Positions 55,440-63,438 of a stretch of 64,000 bases of DNA are shown one piece after another. Location: contig NZ_OCMT01000004.1 in NCBI RefSeq assembly GCF_900215335.1, positions 248,001 through 312,000 on the forward strand, in the 5' to 3' direction. Positions within the stretch are counted from its first letter, which is position 1; the number at the start of each line of letters is the position of its first letter. The translations under genes and the position numbers were made by a program. The stretch is from Pedobacter xixiisoli. Its GTDB lineage: Bacteria; Bacteroidota; Bacteroidia; Sphingobacteriales; Sphingobacteriaceae. Below the pieces are notes generated by a model that was given only the letters and a program-made list of their open reading frames with translations, ran no database searches and had not been told where the DNA came from.

Positions 55440-57158
55440 TTATCTTTTAATAACAATGCCTAAACCAAAGGCATGCCGAGCTTGCTTAACAGTTAACGTA
55501 TTTAATGTGGATACGCCAGAAGCAGTATTAAAATCTGATGAAATGAATAAAGCTCTTGTGCGTGTAAGATCATAAGATGCTCTCAGGCCATAGTTAAATG
55601 CATTATATTTGACCTCTGCTTTTTCAAATTTAATGTAGTTCCGCTGAAAACCAGCGTAGGGGGTGAGTGTAATGTTTCTTGCCTCTCTATTGAGGATAAA
55701 TTCATTTGAAAGATGAAGGGCAAAGGTAGAAAGGCTAATTTTCTTCTTGTTCCAAAAATTGGATGCGGATTTAAACCCAACAAACATGCTTTTGTAAAAC
55801 CTATAATCTGCACCCAAAGTAAGGCCATAATTGATGCTTTCTGGAATGGAATATATGTTACTGTTAGTCTCCATTGGAAGCTTAGAGGCACCATATTGAA
55901 CCCTCATGTTATCTCCTCTAATGTAATCATAAACTTTTCTCCCGAAAGGTTTTTTATAATTTTCTTTGGCCGCAAGATTGTTCTTTCTAATGGTATCCAG
56001 TTTTACCATTGGAGTCATCTCTACCTTACCTGCCAATTCAGCTTCCCTAAATAACTTTTCATTTTTATCCAATCCCAAACTGCTTGTTGGCTTATTGATT
56101 AAAAAGATATCATCCATGTTTTGTACGATATCTTTGTAGGCCGCTTTTTTTACCTCACCAGTATCCAATTCAGTTCTAATGAAATCTACGACGGAGTGGG
56201 GTTCTTCTTCCTTATACGTTCCAATACTTTTCGAATGTGCTTCAGCCAAATACCACTTCTTGCCGATCTTTTCATAAACAACACGTTGCGCCAGTTCCTT
56301 ACGGCCAATAAAAGGTCCAAACTTTGGTATATCGTAGTAGATCAGATTAGCTGATACAAAAGCATAGGAAGCCGTGTCTATATACAAGGTAGCTTCTAGT
56401 TTTCTGTATTTTTCATTGCTGTCTAATAAAACACTATTGATCACGAAAACCTTGTGGTTGTTGTAAAATTGCTTTCCCACTAAACGATAATCATACTTTC
56501 TTTTTCTCAAAAGCTTTTTGATGACATCTTCATTGTGCGCAATATCTGCAAATCTAACGAGGTTATAGCTGCTAATATTTCGGATGTATTTCAATGTTTC
56601 ATCGTACAGCGTATCAAGCTGATTGGACAAAACCGTTACTGTAGTTTTTTCGTTGCTGGTATAAGCAGGAACATGTGCCTGTATTACTGCATCAGACTTA
56701 AAGTATTGGGATTGATTGCGCCACTTCTGGATACGTAAAATCCCTTTAATTGCAGTAGCCTTATCCGGATAGTTTTCAGGTATTTTTTTGATTGCCTTTT
56801 TGATGATGTCTTCTCCACTAACCCCTACAACCACTTCCCTTAATGAGGTACTATTTTCATCTAAGATAACTTTGTAAAAATGCTCAGCTTGGTATAATAA
56901 ATTGACACTTACATAGCCAACATGACTAAAGTTAATCCCCTTTTCATTTACCGTTTTTAAAGATACATTGAGCTCAAAGTTCCCATTGCTGTTGGTACGG
57001 GTCGCTTGTTCGCCAATCCTTACGGTTACACCCGATAGTTTAAGGTCGCTTTTTCTATCGGACACCGTTCCCTTGATGATTACAGCTTGCGAAAAAATCT
57101 TGTTGACGTTAAGTAATAAAAGGAAAAATAGGAGATGCCTTAATTTCATTGATGACAA
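55440..57158 (-). CDS. Carboxypeptidase-regulatory-domain outer-membrane protein
   Basis: A 572-residue protein. The signal peptide (about 1-23) is followed by a CarbopepD_reg domain (25-105, with GVTVRIGEQATRTNSNGNF), a central region (about 110-330; DIIKKAIKKIPENYPDKA) like those of DUF5686-type surface proteins, and a C-terminal barrel (about 390-572). It is longer than its partner at 62199 (404 aa), which lacks the barrel. It follows the PorT-like gene, as the 62199 gene follows the 63439 gene. Confidence 0.75.
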   Translation of the reverse strand: MSSMKLRHLLFFLLLLNVNKIFSQAVIIKGTVSDRKSDLKLSGVTVRIGEQATRTNSNGNFELNVSLKTVNEKGINFSHVGYVSVNLLYQAEHFYKVILDENSTSLREVVVGVSGEDIIKKAIKKIPENYPDKATAIKGILRIQKWRNQSQYFKSDAVIQAHVPAYTSNEKTTVTVLSNQLDTLYDETLKYIRNISSYNLVRFADIAHNEDVIKKLLRKRKYDYRLVGKQFYNNHKVFVINSVLLDSNEKYRKLEATLYIDTASYAFVSANLIYYDIPKFGPFIGRKELAQRVVYEKIGKKWYLAEAHSKSIGTYKEEEPHSVVDFIRTELDTGEVKKAAYKDIVQNMDDIFLINKPTSSLGLDKNEKLFREAELAGKVEMTPMVKLDTIRKNNLAAKENYKKPFGRKVYDYIRGDNMRVQYGASKLPMETNSNIYSIPESINYGLTLGADYRFYKSMFVGFKSASNFWNKKKISLSTFALHLSNEFILNREARNITLTPYAGFQRNYIKFEKAEVKYNAFNYGLRASYDLTRTRALFISSDFNTASGVSTLNTLTVKQARHAFGLGIVIKR

Positions 57159-57516
57159 ATATATATAACTAATTTAAGTTCGGAGGATAAGAAAAGTAGA
57201 CTGTTAATGGTATTAGTCCTTCAAACCTTCGCTCAGCTAATGTTCGCTCTCCTTATCTTTTGGTTGGCGTTATCAATACAGCTGTTAAGAAGACTTAAAT
57301 GTAGGTTTGGTAATAGGTTGCCACATCGCTATTCTCTCCGATAAACAGGAGTAAACTATCGCATGATGAAAATATGTGCGTCATTGCGAACTGAAGCGTA
57401 GGACTAAGAAGAGAGAGTGAAGCAATCTCTCCAATCTTAAAATCTTCCGAACACTTATGGTGATACATCAACCACAGGTTTAAAATTAGAAACACCGCTC
57501 AACCCAAACTACCCTA
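57159..57516. other. Intergenic region with repeat and peptide remnant
   Basis: No gene is supported. At about 57388-57432 lies a dispersed element of the gtcattgcgaa...gaagcaatctct type. At 57460-57495, minus strand, NLWLMYHH is a remnant of the P6-type peptide; a 66-codon frame (57295-57495) joins both and is not convincing as a gene. Confidence 0.5.
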
Positions 57517-58107
57517 CTACATAACCTTAATCCCGAACGATACCGATGATCTTTTCAATTCATAATCATGTAGCGGACTTTCAGCCAACGCATTACCTAA
57601 ACCTAAACGATAAGAAAGCTCGGGCACCATTGTAAAATGTTTGAACTTAATGGCATAACTTACTCCCGCCAAAGCCAAATAGTTGTTCTTTTGAAGCTTG
57701 AATTCTTCGTTTTGCTTACTTAGGACGTAAAGGTATTCTGCTCCAGCAATTAGAGATAGCTCTTGATAAAGTTTAACGCTTAATTTTAAGGGTACAGCAA
57801 AACTGTTGTCTTTTAATTTTAGTGTCGAATTGCTGGGGATATGGGTTAAAGTATGACGCTCGAAATTAAGGTGCGGTTCCAAAGCTATACCAAGCGACTT
57901 ATTTAAATTAATAGAAAATACATTACCGAAACCAAAGCCAAGATCTGTTTTTACATCTATTGTTGGCTCATTGATTTGAAAGAAATTTACATTACTTTTT
58001 AGAAAAAAGCCCCATTTTACTTTCTCGTTTTTAGCAGTGCTTTGTGCAAATGATTTAAGGCTGCCGATGATGAATAGGCAGCATAGTAGTTTTTTAGATA
58101 AGGTCAC
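57517..58107 (-). CDS. PorT-like outer-membrane beta-barrel protein (copy 2)
   Basis: A 196-residue protein. The signal peptide (about 1-22) is followed by strands such as WGFFLKSNVNFFQINEPTID and VKTDLGFGFGNVFSI, ending RSSVSFGIKVM. It is a close paralogue of the protein at 63439, with an identical last segment (ALAESPLHDYELKRSSVSFG). The barrel type suggests a PorT-like outer-membrane protein of the OMP_b-brl_2 fold. It is preceded by the peptide genes and followed by the CarbopepD_reg gene. Confidence 0.75.
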   Translation of the reverse strand: MTLSKKLLCCLFIIGSLKSFAQSTAKNEKVKWGFFLKSNVNFFQINEPTIDVKTDLGFGFGNVFSINLNKSLGIALEPHLNFERHTLTHIPSNSTLKLKDNSFAVPLKLSVKLYQELSLIAGAEYLYVLSKQNEEFKLQKNNYLALAGVSYAIKFKHFTMVPELSYRLGLGNALAESPLHDYELKRSSVSFGIKVM

Positions 58108-58178
58108 GATGTTTTTTATAGGTTAAATGTTAGGGTCAAACTAGATATATAATAGAAAATCTTCAAATTCGAAACTTG

Positions 58179-58298
58179 CTATTTTCCTCTTATAGCAGCT
58201 AAAAAGCCATCGATAGCTTCTTTTAAATTTAAGACTAGCGATATAATAATCACTATTGATATGATGACCAGTACAATTTTTAAAGGGTTATTTTTCAT
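58179..58298 (-). CDS. Small hydrophobic peptide P1
   Basis: A 39-residue frame, starting MKNNPLKIVLVI, with one membrane helix and an amphipathic end, AIDGFLAAIRGK. It aligns without gaps to P7 over all 39 residues, 23 identical, with conservative changes (D/E, I/L, R/K) elsewhere. This is good evidence for translation. It is 71 bases upstream of the PorT-like start. Confidence 0.75.
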   Translation of the reverse strand: MKNNPLKIVLVIISIVIIISLVLNLKEAIDGFLAAIRGK

Positions 58299-58338
58299 CG
58301 GTGAGATGGATGTTTGATTGTGTCGTATTTGTTAGCTA

Positions 58339-58479
58339 TTAGCGAATGAAATCATTCAATCCAGAGAGGACTCCATTGAGAAATGCTGTTTTGTTATTGT
58401 AAAGAAATATGAATAAGAATGCGATGATAAATATCAGATTAATCAATTCTTGGTTTCTTTTTATTGATAAGTTTTTCAT
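58339..58479 (-). CDS. Small hydrophobic peptide P2
   Basis: A 46-residue frame, MKNLSIKRNQEL then a hydrophobic stretch and TAFLNGVLSGLNDFIR. The end follows the NG-x-x-x-G pattern seen in P3, P7 and P11. Its ATG overlaps the TGA of P3 (ATGA), which suggests coupled translation. Confidence 0.65.
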   Translation of the reverse strand: MKNLSIKRNQELINLIFIIAFLFIFLYNNKTAFLNGVLSGLNDFIR

Positions 58480-58613
58480 TGGCATATAGCTATTAGATCT
58501 TGGCAGGCTTGGCCTATTCCATTTATAAAATTTTGTTTATACAGAAGCACATATACAATAACTATTGCAAAACAAACGAAGGTGTTGTTGGTCAGTTTAT
58601 TTTTCGTATTCAT
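58476..58613 (-). CDS. Small hydrophobic peptide P3
   Basis: A 45-residue frame, MNTKNKLTNNTF, a membrane helix, then NFINGIGQACQDLIAICQ with two cysteines. Its N-terminus (KNKLTNNT) is shared with P9. It overlaps P2 by ATGA and begins 10 bases after P4. Confidence 0.65.
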   Translation of the reverse strand: MNTKNKLTNNTFVCFAIVIVYVLLYKQNFINGIGQACQDLIAICQ

Positions 58614-58623
58614 TTATTAATAA

Positions 58624-58746
58624 TCAAAGCGCTATTAAAAAGCGAATAATAGCTGGCAAGTATTCGAAAAGTAACACTACCGAAACCACTACTGCCGCAG
58701 AAGCTAGCAATTCGAACAGCGTTATTGTTTTTAAGTTTTTTAACAT
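58624..58746 (-). CDS. Small hydrophobic peptide P4
   Basis: A 40-residue frame, MLKNLKTITLFELLASAAVV and a second hydrophobic half with YLPAIIRFLIAL. The stretch 58636-58746 is identical at the DNA level to 60369-60479 (P10), 111 of 111 bases. The C-termini differ, P10 being longer. Confidence 0.7.
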   Translation of the reverse strand: MLKNLKTITLFELLASAAVVVSVVLLFEYLPAIIRFLIAL

Positions 58747-58873
58747 GTTTGATGGTATTTCCTAAAGCTAATCTTTTAACTGTTTAAATTTTCAAATTCA
58801 CAACCGCTCTGTTTAAGGTTTTGCTTTTACGCATCTACATAGATTATGGGAAACTAAACAGTTGAAAAACCTA

Positions 58874-59002
58874 CTAAAATGTAAATCCTTTTATTATACT
58901 ATCCACAAACTCTTTCGGACTTTCAATCACAGAGATTAATAATGCCGAGACCAGCACAGAGATTATAAAGTTTGTTGTTTTGTTGTGGTTGATCTTGATC
59001 AT
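58874..59002 (-). CDS. Small hydrophobic peptide P5
   Basis: A 42-residue frame, MIKINHNKTTNFIISVLVSA, then a hydrophobic stretch and ESPKEFVDSIIKGF. It aligns without gaps to P12 with 11 base differences in 129: 5 synonymous, 6 in 5 non-synonymous codons. No frameshift or stop, so this looks like selection for protein. Confidence 0.75.
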   Translation of the reverse strand: MIKINHNKTTNFIISVLVSALLISVIESPKEFVDSIIKGFTF

Positions 59003-59076
59003 ATGTTGAGTGTTTAATTACATATTCTTATTTCTACTACTATTACCAGACTAAGCCTTCGGTTTTCATGTTAGAT

Positions 59077-59157
59077 TTATTGACCGCCCATAAAGCGAAC
59101 ACTTAAGCCAGTTAAGAGTGGTATGATGATAAATACCAACCAAAGTTTGAGTGGCAT
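59077..59157 (-). CDS. Small hydrophobic peptide P6
   Basis: A 26-residue frame with MPLKLWLVFIIIPLLTGLSV and RFMGGQ. It lies 6 bases after P7. Fragments of it (LWLV, TGLSVRF) recur at five other places in the array, so the family was once larger. Whether this short form is expressed is unknown. Confidence 0.5.
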   Translation of the reverse strand: MPLKLWLVFIIIPLLTGLSVRFMGGQ

Positions 59158-59163
59158 ATTTTA

Positions 59164-59283
59164 TTAATCGCCCTTTAAGCCTGCATTAAAACCTTCAATA
59201 AAATCGTTGATGTTTAAGACTAGTGATATAATGAATACTACTAATATGACGATTAGTACAATTTTTAAAGGTTTGTTTTTCAT
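59164..59283 (-). CDS. Small hydrophobic peptide P7
   Basis: A 39-residue frame, MKNKPLKIVLIV, one membrane helix and DFIEGFNAGLKGD. Paralogue of P1. It starts 19 bases after the stop of the CPBP protease, so the two are likely co-transcribed. Confidence 0.75.
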   Translation of the reverse strand: MKNKPLKIVLIVILVVFIISLVLNINDFIEGFNAGLKGD

Positions 59284-59302
59284 TTTTTCTAGGTTTATTT
59301 CT

Positions 59303-60013
59303 TTAAGATGATGTAAAAAAGTATCCAATAGTTGGAGGTAAGTTAAATAAGAAATGTAATAAAATGCTCCACAAAATCCCTCGTTTAAGCCTTAAGTATG
59401 CTAAGAAAAAACCAACGATCATTTGATGAATCACAAAAATTGGGGCGAAGAACAAAAGGTGCGTAGGCACTAGGTCCATGAAGTTGAAAATATGGAGTAA
59501 TCCGAAAATAAGAGCCATAGCATAAAAATAAATGCGATAAGATTTTTCAGTTTGAAATTGCAGTAAATGAATTGGCAGTTTATAAACTATTAGGAACGCG
59601 ATAAAAAAGTATGCTATAGAGCTCATCAATGTAGCCGTGTTAAAAATGTCTAATTCTTCCTTCGAGATAAAAACAAAAAGTAGATATGCAAAAACAAATG
59701 ATGTTAAAATGTTTATCCTACTTGTTTTCAATGGAAGTCTAAATATTAGCTCTTCTACAATTGGCGCAAATAAAAGGAAAAATAAGACGCTGTTTTTATT
59801 CGAAGCACCCTTTTGTGCATCATTTATTGCATTCTGAAAAGAGAAATGAGTACTTTGAACAATAATAAAATCGATTAGAGAAACAAAAAGATAATTTAGG
59901 AAAAGAAAAAGGAATGCTTTTAAAAAAACAGCAAACAGATCCTTTAATGATTCATTAAAGGATCTGTTTAAATTAAAATGAATACTAGGATTCTTAAAAA
60001 AATCGTACATCAT
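59303..60013 (-). CDS. CPBP family intramembrane protease in the peptide array
   Basis: A 236-residue, multi-pass membrane protein with EE87-88 and R92 (VEELIFRLP), H174 (FGLLHIFNF) and H220/N224 (HFLFNL). All CPBP catalytic residues are present. It sits inside the peptide array between P8 and P7. It may cleave the peptides in the membrane or protect against them; both roles are known for relatives (bacteriocin immunity, pheromone maturation). Confidence 0.87.
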   Translation of the reverse strand: MMYDFFKNPSIHFNLNRSFNESLKDLFAVFLKAFLFLFLNYLFVSLIDFIIVQSTHFSFQNAINDAQKGASNKNSVLFFLLFAPIVEELIFRLPLKTSRINILTSFVFAYLLFVFISKEELDIFNTATLMSSIAYFFIAFLIVYKLPIHLLQFQTEKSYRIYFYAMALIFGLLHIFNFMDLVPTHLLFFAPIFVIHQMIVGFFLAYLRLKRGILWSILLHFLFNLPPTIGYFFTSS

Positions 60014-60045
60014 TTATTATTTTATCCTCTGGATGGTGTTACCAA

Positions 60046-60144
60046 CTAATTTGGATTTAACTTCCGAACTATAATATGTGGTATGGTGATAACACCAACC
60101 ACAGGTTTAAATAGTATTATAGTTTTACGCAATTCATTTTTCAT
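60046..60144 (-). CDS. Candidate small peptide P8, possibly chimeric
   Basis: A 32-residue frame, MKNELRKTIILF then KPVVGVITIPHIIV. The first 12 residues match P13 exactly; the rest comes from a decayed P6-type stretch read in another frame. Probably a recombinant remnant. Confidence 0.35.
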   Translation of the reverse strand: MKNELRKTIILFKPVVGVITIPHIIVRKLNPN

Positions 60145-60247
60145 TGTTATCGACAACAAATATTAATCATCTTAAAGTATTCTCCTATAAAAAGTCTCGA
60201 GACAATTACCATATTTTATACTCCTGTTACCAGACCAAGTCTTCGGT

Positions 60248-60328
60248 TTAAATGGTTAGATTTAAGTGACCGCTGAAAAAGCGAACACTTAAACCAGTTA
60301 GGGTATTGTTGGTTAGTTTGTTTTTCAT
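60248..60328 (-). CDS. Candidate small peptide P9, chimeric
   Basis: A 26-residue frame, MKNKLTNNT then LTGLSVRFFSG. The N-terminus matches P3 and the C-terminus matches P6. It lies 7 bases after P10, as P3 lies 10 bases after P4, so it occupies the P3 place in the duplicated unit. Confidence 0.45.
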   Translation of the reverse strand: MKNKLTNNTLTGLSVRFFSGHLNLTI

Positions 60329-60335
60329 ATTAATT

Positions 60336-60479
60336 TTATTCGTTTTTATCTTCGAATTGAAGTGCCGCTAAAAAGCGAATAATAGCTGGCAAGTATTCGA
60401 AAAGTAACACTACCGAAACCACTACTGCCGCAGAAGCTAGCAATTCGAACAGCGTTATTGTTTTTAAGTTTTTTAACAT
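60336..60479 (-). CDS. Small hydrophobic peptide P10
   Basis: A 47-residue frame sharing the first 36 codons with P4 at DNA level. The tail reads FLAALQFEDKNE, an acidic end that P4 lacks. Very recent duplication or gene conversion is implied. Confidence 0.7.
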   Translation of the reverse strand: MLKNLKTITLFELLASAAVVVSVVLLFEYLPAIIRFLAALQFEDKNE

Positions 60480-60521
60480 ATTTGATGGTGTTCTTGCCGT
60501 TATACTATTTTATGTAAAAAA

Positions 60522-60650
60522 TCATCTTAGGCCTAAAGCTAGAAGAAAGCCATTCACGACGCCAGCAAAATCTTTTTCAATAAAATACGACAGGAAAGAT
60601 GCCCCTGTCGCTACAATAAACCTTGAATCTATTTTTGAGAGTTTTTTCAT
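60522..60650 (-). CDS. Small hydrophobic peptide P11
   Basis: A 42-residue frame, MKKLSKIDSRFIVATGASF, then EKDFAGVVNGFLLALGLR. The end fits the NG-x-x-x-x-G pattern. It sits between P12 and P10; no counterpart lies between P5 and P4. Confidence 0.6.
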   Translation of the reverse strand: MKKLSKIDSRFIVATGASFLSYFIEKDFAGVVNGFLLALGLR

Positions 60651-60772
60651 TTTAGTTTTTTGATAAATCTAATTTTTTATTTGTTTAGTTTTTCAAATCC
60701 ACAACCGTTATGTTTAAGGTTTTGCTTTTACGCAACTATAAAGTTATTGGAGACGAAACAGTTGGAAACTTA

Positions 60773-60901
60773 CTAAAATATAAAGCCTTTTATTATACTG
60801 TCCATAAACTCTTTCGGACTTTCGATAACAGAGATTAATAATGCCGCGACCAGCACAAAGATTATAAAGTTTGTTGTTTTGTTATTGTTGATTTTGATCA
60901 T
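60773..60901 (-). CDS. Small hydrophobic peptide P12
   Basis: A 42-residue frame, MIKINNNKTTNFIIFVLVAA, then ESPKEFMDSIIKGFIF. Paralogue of P5; the 30 bases upstream of both starts are also conserved (aatatgtaatta-cactcaacat). Confidence 0.75.
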   Translation of the reverse strand: MIKINNNKTTNFIIFVLVAALLISVIESPKEFMDSIIKGFIF

Positions 60902-60998
60902 ATGTTGAGTGCTTAATTACATATTCTTATTTCTATGATATCGCCAGCCTTCATTTTAGATTTAAGTGACCGCAAGCGAACACTTAAACCAGTTAGGG
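60902..60998 (-). repeat. P6-type peptide remnant after the second CPBP gene
   Basis: Directly after the CPBP stop, the minus strand carries ctaactggtttaagtgttcg, corresponding to LTGLSVR of P6, with no usable start. Confidence 0.5.
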
Positions 60999-61853
60999 TT
61001 AGGGATTTCTGAATTTTAGCCTTTTTTCAAATAAAAAATACAAAATTATTATACAGAAAACTTGCAACATTATGCATAATATAGACCCCTCAAATCCGAA
61101 AGAGCCTCCATTCCAAATCGTATCATCTTTCCTCATTTGCGTTATCATGCTATAACCGTTAAGACCACTAACATTAAATCCAAAAATTGAACCCTGAAAA
61201 AAATTCCAGCTAAAATGGAATGCTATTGATGGCCATAGGTTTCTCCTGTATATACACGGCAGACCTAATAATATGCCCGCTAAAATTAAATTAGTGAAAG
61301 AAATCAAATTAATATTTGGATTAGCTAAATGCATAATTGCAAATATTATAGAAGAGATTGTCAGGGCTAAAAATTTATTAATAGAGCTCATTAAATTATT
61401 TAGGATGTAACCTCTTATGAACAATTCTTCAGTAAAAGCAACCAATATGAAGATTGCGCAGTTTAAAATAAGCTCATTTAAAGAAACCTTAATTTGAATG
61501 TATTGAATTTGTTTGGTGAACAGAAGCAAAAAGAAAGCAAGGGACATGATTAATACAGGCATAAGCATACCCCATCGACATTCTTTTTCAAACATATTTA
61601 AAAAATCTAGCCCCAAGCTTTTAATAGATTCTCTATCTATATATATCCTAAATAGCCAAATTGTAAAAAAGGTACCGACAGCGCCAAAAAAAACGATTGT
61701 AAATTTTTCCCAACTTGTTCTATTGATCTCTGCATCCCCCACTGGTATCCCTAACAAAAAATGTGCAAACACTTGAAAAATACCTACAATAAAAAGATAG
61801 GGAATTATTATTGAAACACAATTAATCCATGAGGTCCTTCTAATCGTTACCAT
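60999..61853 (-). CDS. Second CPBP family intramembrane protease in the peptide array
   Basis: A 284-residue membrane protein with EE142-143 and R147 (TEELFIRGY), H175 (FAIMHLANPN) and H213/N217 (AFHFSWNFFQG). It belongs to a different CPBP subfamily from the 59303 and 7905 proteins: longer, with extra N-terminal helices and a C-terminal helix. Two subfamilies in one array suggest different tasks, such as processing versus immunity. Confidence 0.87.
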   Translation of the reverse strand: MVTIRRTSWINCVSIIIPYLFIVGIFQVFAHFLLGIPVGDAEINRTSWEKFTIVFFGAVGTFFTIWLFRIYIDRESIKSLGLDFLNMFEKECRWGMLMPVLIMSLAFFLLLFTKQIQYIQIKVSLNELILNCAIFILVAFTEELFIRGYILNNLMSSINKFLALTISSIIFAIMHLANPNINLISFTNLILAGILLGLPCIYRRNLWPSIAFHFSWNFFQGSIFGFNVSGLNGYSMITQMRKDDTIWNGGSFGFEGSILCIMLQVFCIIILYFLFEKRLKFRNP

Positions 61854-61956
61854 AGAGGTTATTTCTTTTTATTTCTCATCTTGTGCTGTAACCTCAAATA
61901 AAAAAAGTAGAAGACAGAAAGCAGAAGTATCTTCCAAAAAACAGAAATAAAGATAG

Positions 61957-62067
61957 CTAAGCTTCAATATGCTTATCTTTTTTTATGCTTAATAAACATT
62001 CTACACAAAAAATAACTAACAACAATACAAAAAATAGTATTATAGTTTTACGCAATTCATTTTTCAT
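61957..62067 (-). CDS. Small hydrophobic peptide P13
   Basis: A 36-residue frame, MKNELRKTIILFFVLLLVIF, followed by a basic tail, SIKKDKHIEA. It shares its first 12 residues and the 5' leader (ttgttgtcgataacaatg) with P8. Confidence 0.6.
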   Translation of the reverse strand: MKNELRKTIILFFVLLLVIFCVECLLSIKKDKHIEA

Positions 62068-62135
62068 TGTTATCGACAACAAATAATAGTCATTTTAAAT
62101 TTTTCTCCTACTAAATCTTCAGTTTTATGTTAGGT

Positions 62136-62198
62136 TTATTGACAGATGAAAAAGCGAACACTTAAACCAGTTAGGGATAACACCAACCACAGGTTTAA
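62136..62198 (-). pseudogene. Decayed P6-type peptide gene
   Basis: The frame reads LNLWLVLSLTGLSVRFFICQ and then a stop, but has no start codon. It follows directly on the TGA of the carboxypeptidase-regulatory gene. An ATGA-overlapping start exists in another frame (MIKPVVGVIPNW), which does not resemble P6. Confidence 0.55.
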
Positions 62199-63413
62199 TC
62201 ATTTTTTATTTCCAGCTAAGAAATCAACTTCTTCATCTGTATTCTCCATAAATGCATAGTCTTTCCAAAATTCTGTTTGATATTGGTTGCCTCTCTTATA
62301 CAAGAAATTTTTAGTGTATAGCTCTTCTTTAGAAAGTGAAGCATTGTCAGTTATCACATTACTAACCCAAAATTCACTTTTGAAAATAGTTTGTTGATTG
62401 ATCCGTTTGCTTCTAATTCTCATTCCGAATTGTTGGCCCACGTAAGACAGGTGATAGTGGTCGTTCTCTAACTTATACCGCAGAGAAAGCATGCGAGAGA
62501 TAACCCCTATATGGATGCCCAGAATATTTATATCCGTTAGAAAACTCCTTGATGATGGTGCTACGGTATAATCCAATCCTAAAATTAGCGAACTTTCTTT
62601 ATCGATATAAATTTTACCGGTATAAAGAGATTTCTTGCTCCCAATGATAGGACTAAAGTTGATGACATAGATCTGCTTCTCTTTTTCTTCTATTTCCAGC
62701 AACTGATATTTATAATATTTGAAATTGGCGCTATCTAGCAGCGAAGTTTTGGCTGGGTCAGAAAACTCTCCAATTCCCTTGATTTTTATCGGTGTGTTCA
62801 GTTGGTTAATTTTATCCTCTTCCTCTGGTATTTCAATTTCTTTAACTCTCGATTGCGAAACCGCTAACGATACTTCAGGGGTCCCATTTTTTTGCCTCTT
62901 TATTAAATAGGAAACAATTCCGTCGGCATACTTGGTCAACAGACTGTCTCTTTTGACAAATTCTTTATAGTAGCCTTTCAACGTAGATGGAGCGCTATAA
63001 TTCTTACTCGAGTTTCTTATAGCATTTTTTAGTATTTCTTCTGCTTTTAAAGGCGTTACGGTTACGGTGTTTAATAACGTAATATTTTCTTCTAAAACAA
63101 TGACTATTTGTGGCTTAGAATTTAAATCTGATAGGGCAGTTTTAACTGTTGAGAATCCAACTGCACTAACGGCTATTGAATCTGTTGTTTTTGAATTATT
63201 AGATAGCACAAAAACACCTTCGATATTGGAAATAGTATTTTGACTGGAATTGTTTATTCTAACTGAGGCGTAGGGGATGGCTTGTCCCGTGCTTTTTTCT
63301 ACAACCTTTCCCTGCAAATAGTTTAGCTTTTGGTCTTGGGCAAATAGCTGTGCATTGAAAAATAGCATGATGCAAACGAAGGATTTAAGAATGGTTATGG
63401 TTTTGCAAGTCAT
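62199..63413 (-). CDS. Carboxypeptidase-regulatory-domain protein (copy 1, no barrel)
   Basis: A 404-residue protein. The signal peptide (about 1-25) is followed by CarbopepD_reg (30-110, with YLQGKVVEKSTGQAIPYASV) and a region with AEEILKNAIRNSSKNY resembling that of the 55440 protein, then a beta-rich part. It lacks the C-terminal barrel of the 55440 protein. It follows the PorT-like gene after 25 bases. Confidence 0.72.
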   Translation of the reverse strand: MTCKTITILKSFVCIMLFFNAQLFAQDQKLNYLQGKVVEKSTGQAIPYASVRINNSSQNTISNIEGVFVLSNNSKTTDSIAVSAVGFSTVKTALSDLNSKPQIVIVLEENITLLNTVTVTPLKAEEILKNAIRNSSKNYSAPSTLKGYYKEFVKRDSLLTKYADGIVSYLIKRQKNGTPEVSLAVSQSRVKEIEIPEEEDKINQLNTPIKIKGIGEFSDPAKTSLLDSANFKYYKYQLLEIEEKEKQIYVINFSPIIGSKKSLYTGKIYIDKESSLILGLDYTVAPSSRSFLTDINILGIHIGVISRMLSLRYKLENDHYHLSYVGQQFGMRIRSKRINQQTIFKSEFWVSNVITDNASLSKEELYTKNFLYKRGNQYQTEFWKDYAFMENTDEEVDFLAGNKK

Positions 63414-63438
63414 ATGTTTATTGTTGCTCTTGTGGAAA

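Noticed and set aside
57295..57495. 66-codon minus-strand frame as another peptide gene
   Set aside because: It begins at GTG within a decayed P6-type stretch and runs through a dispersed noncoding repeat; no paralogue or conserved end.
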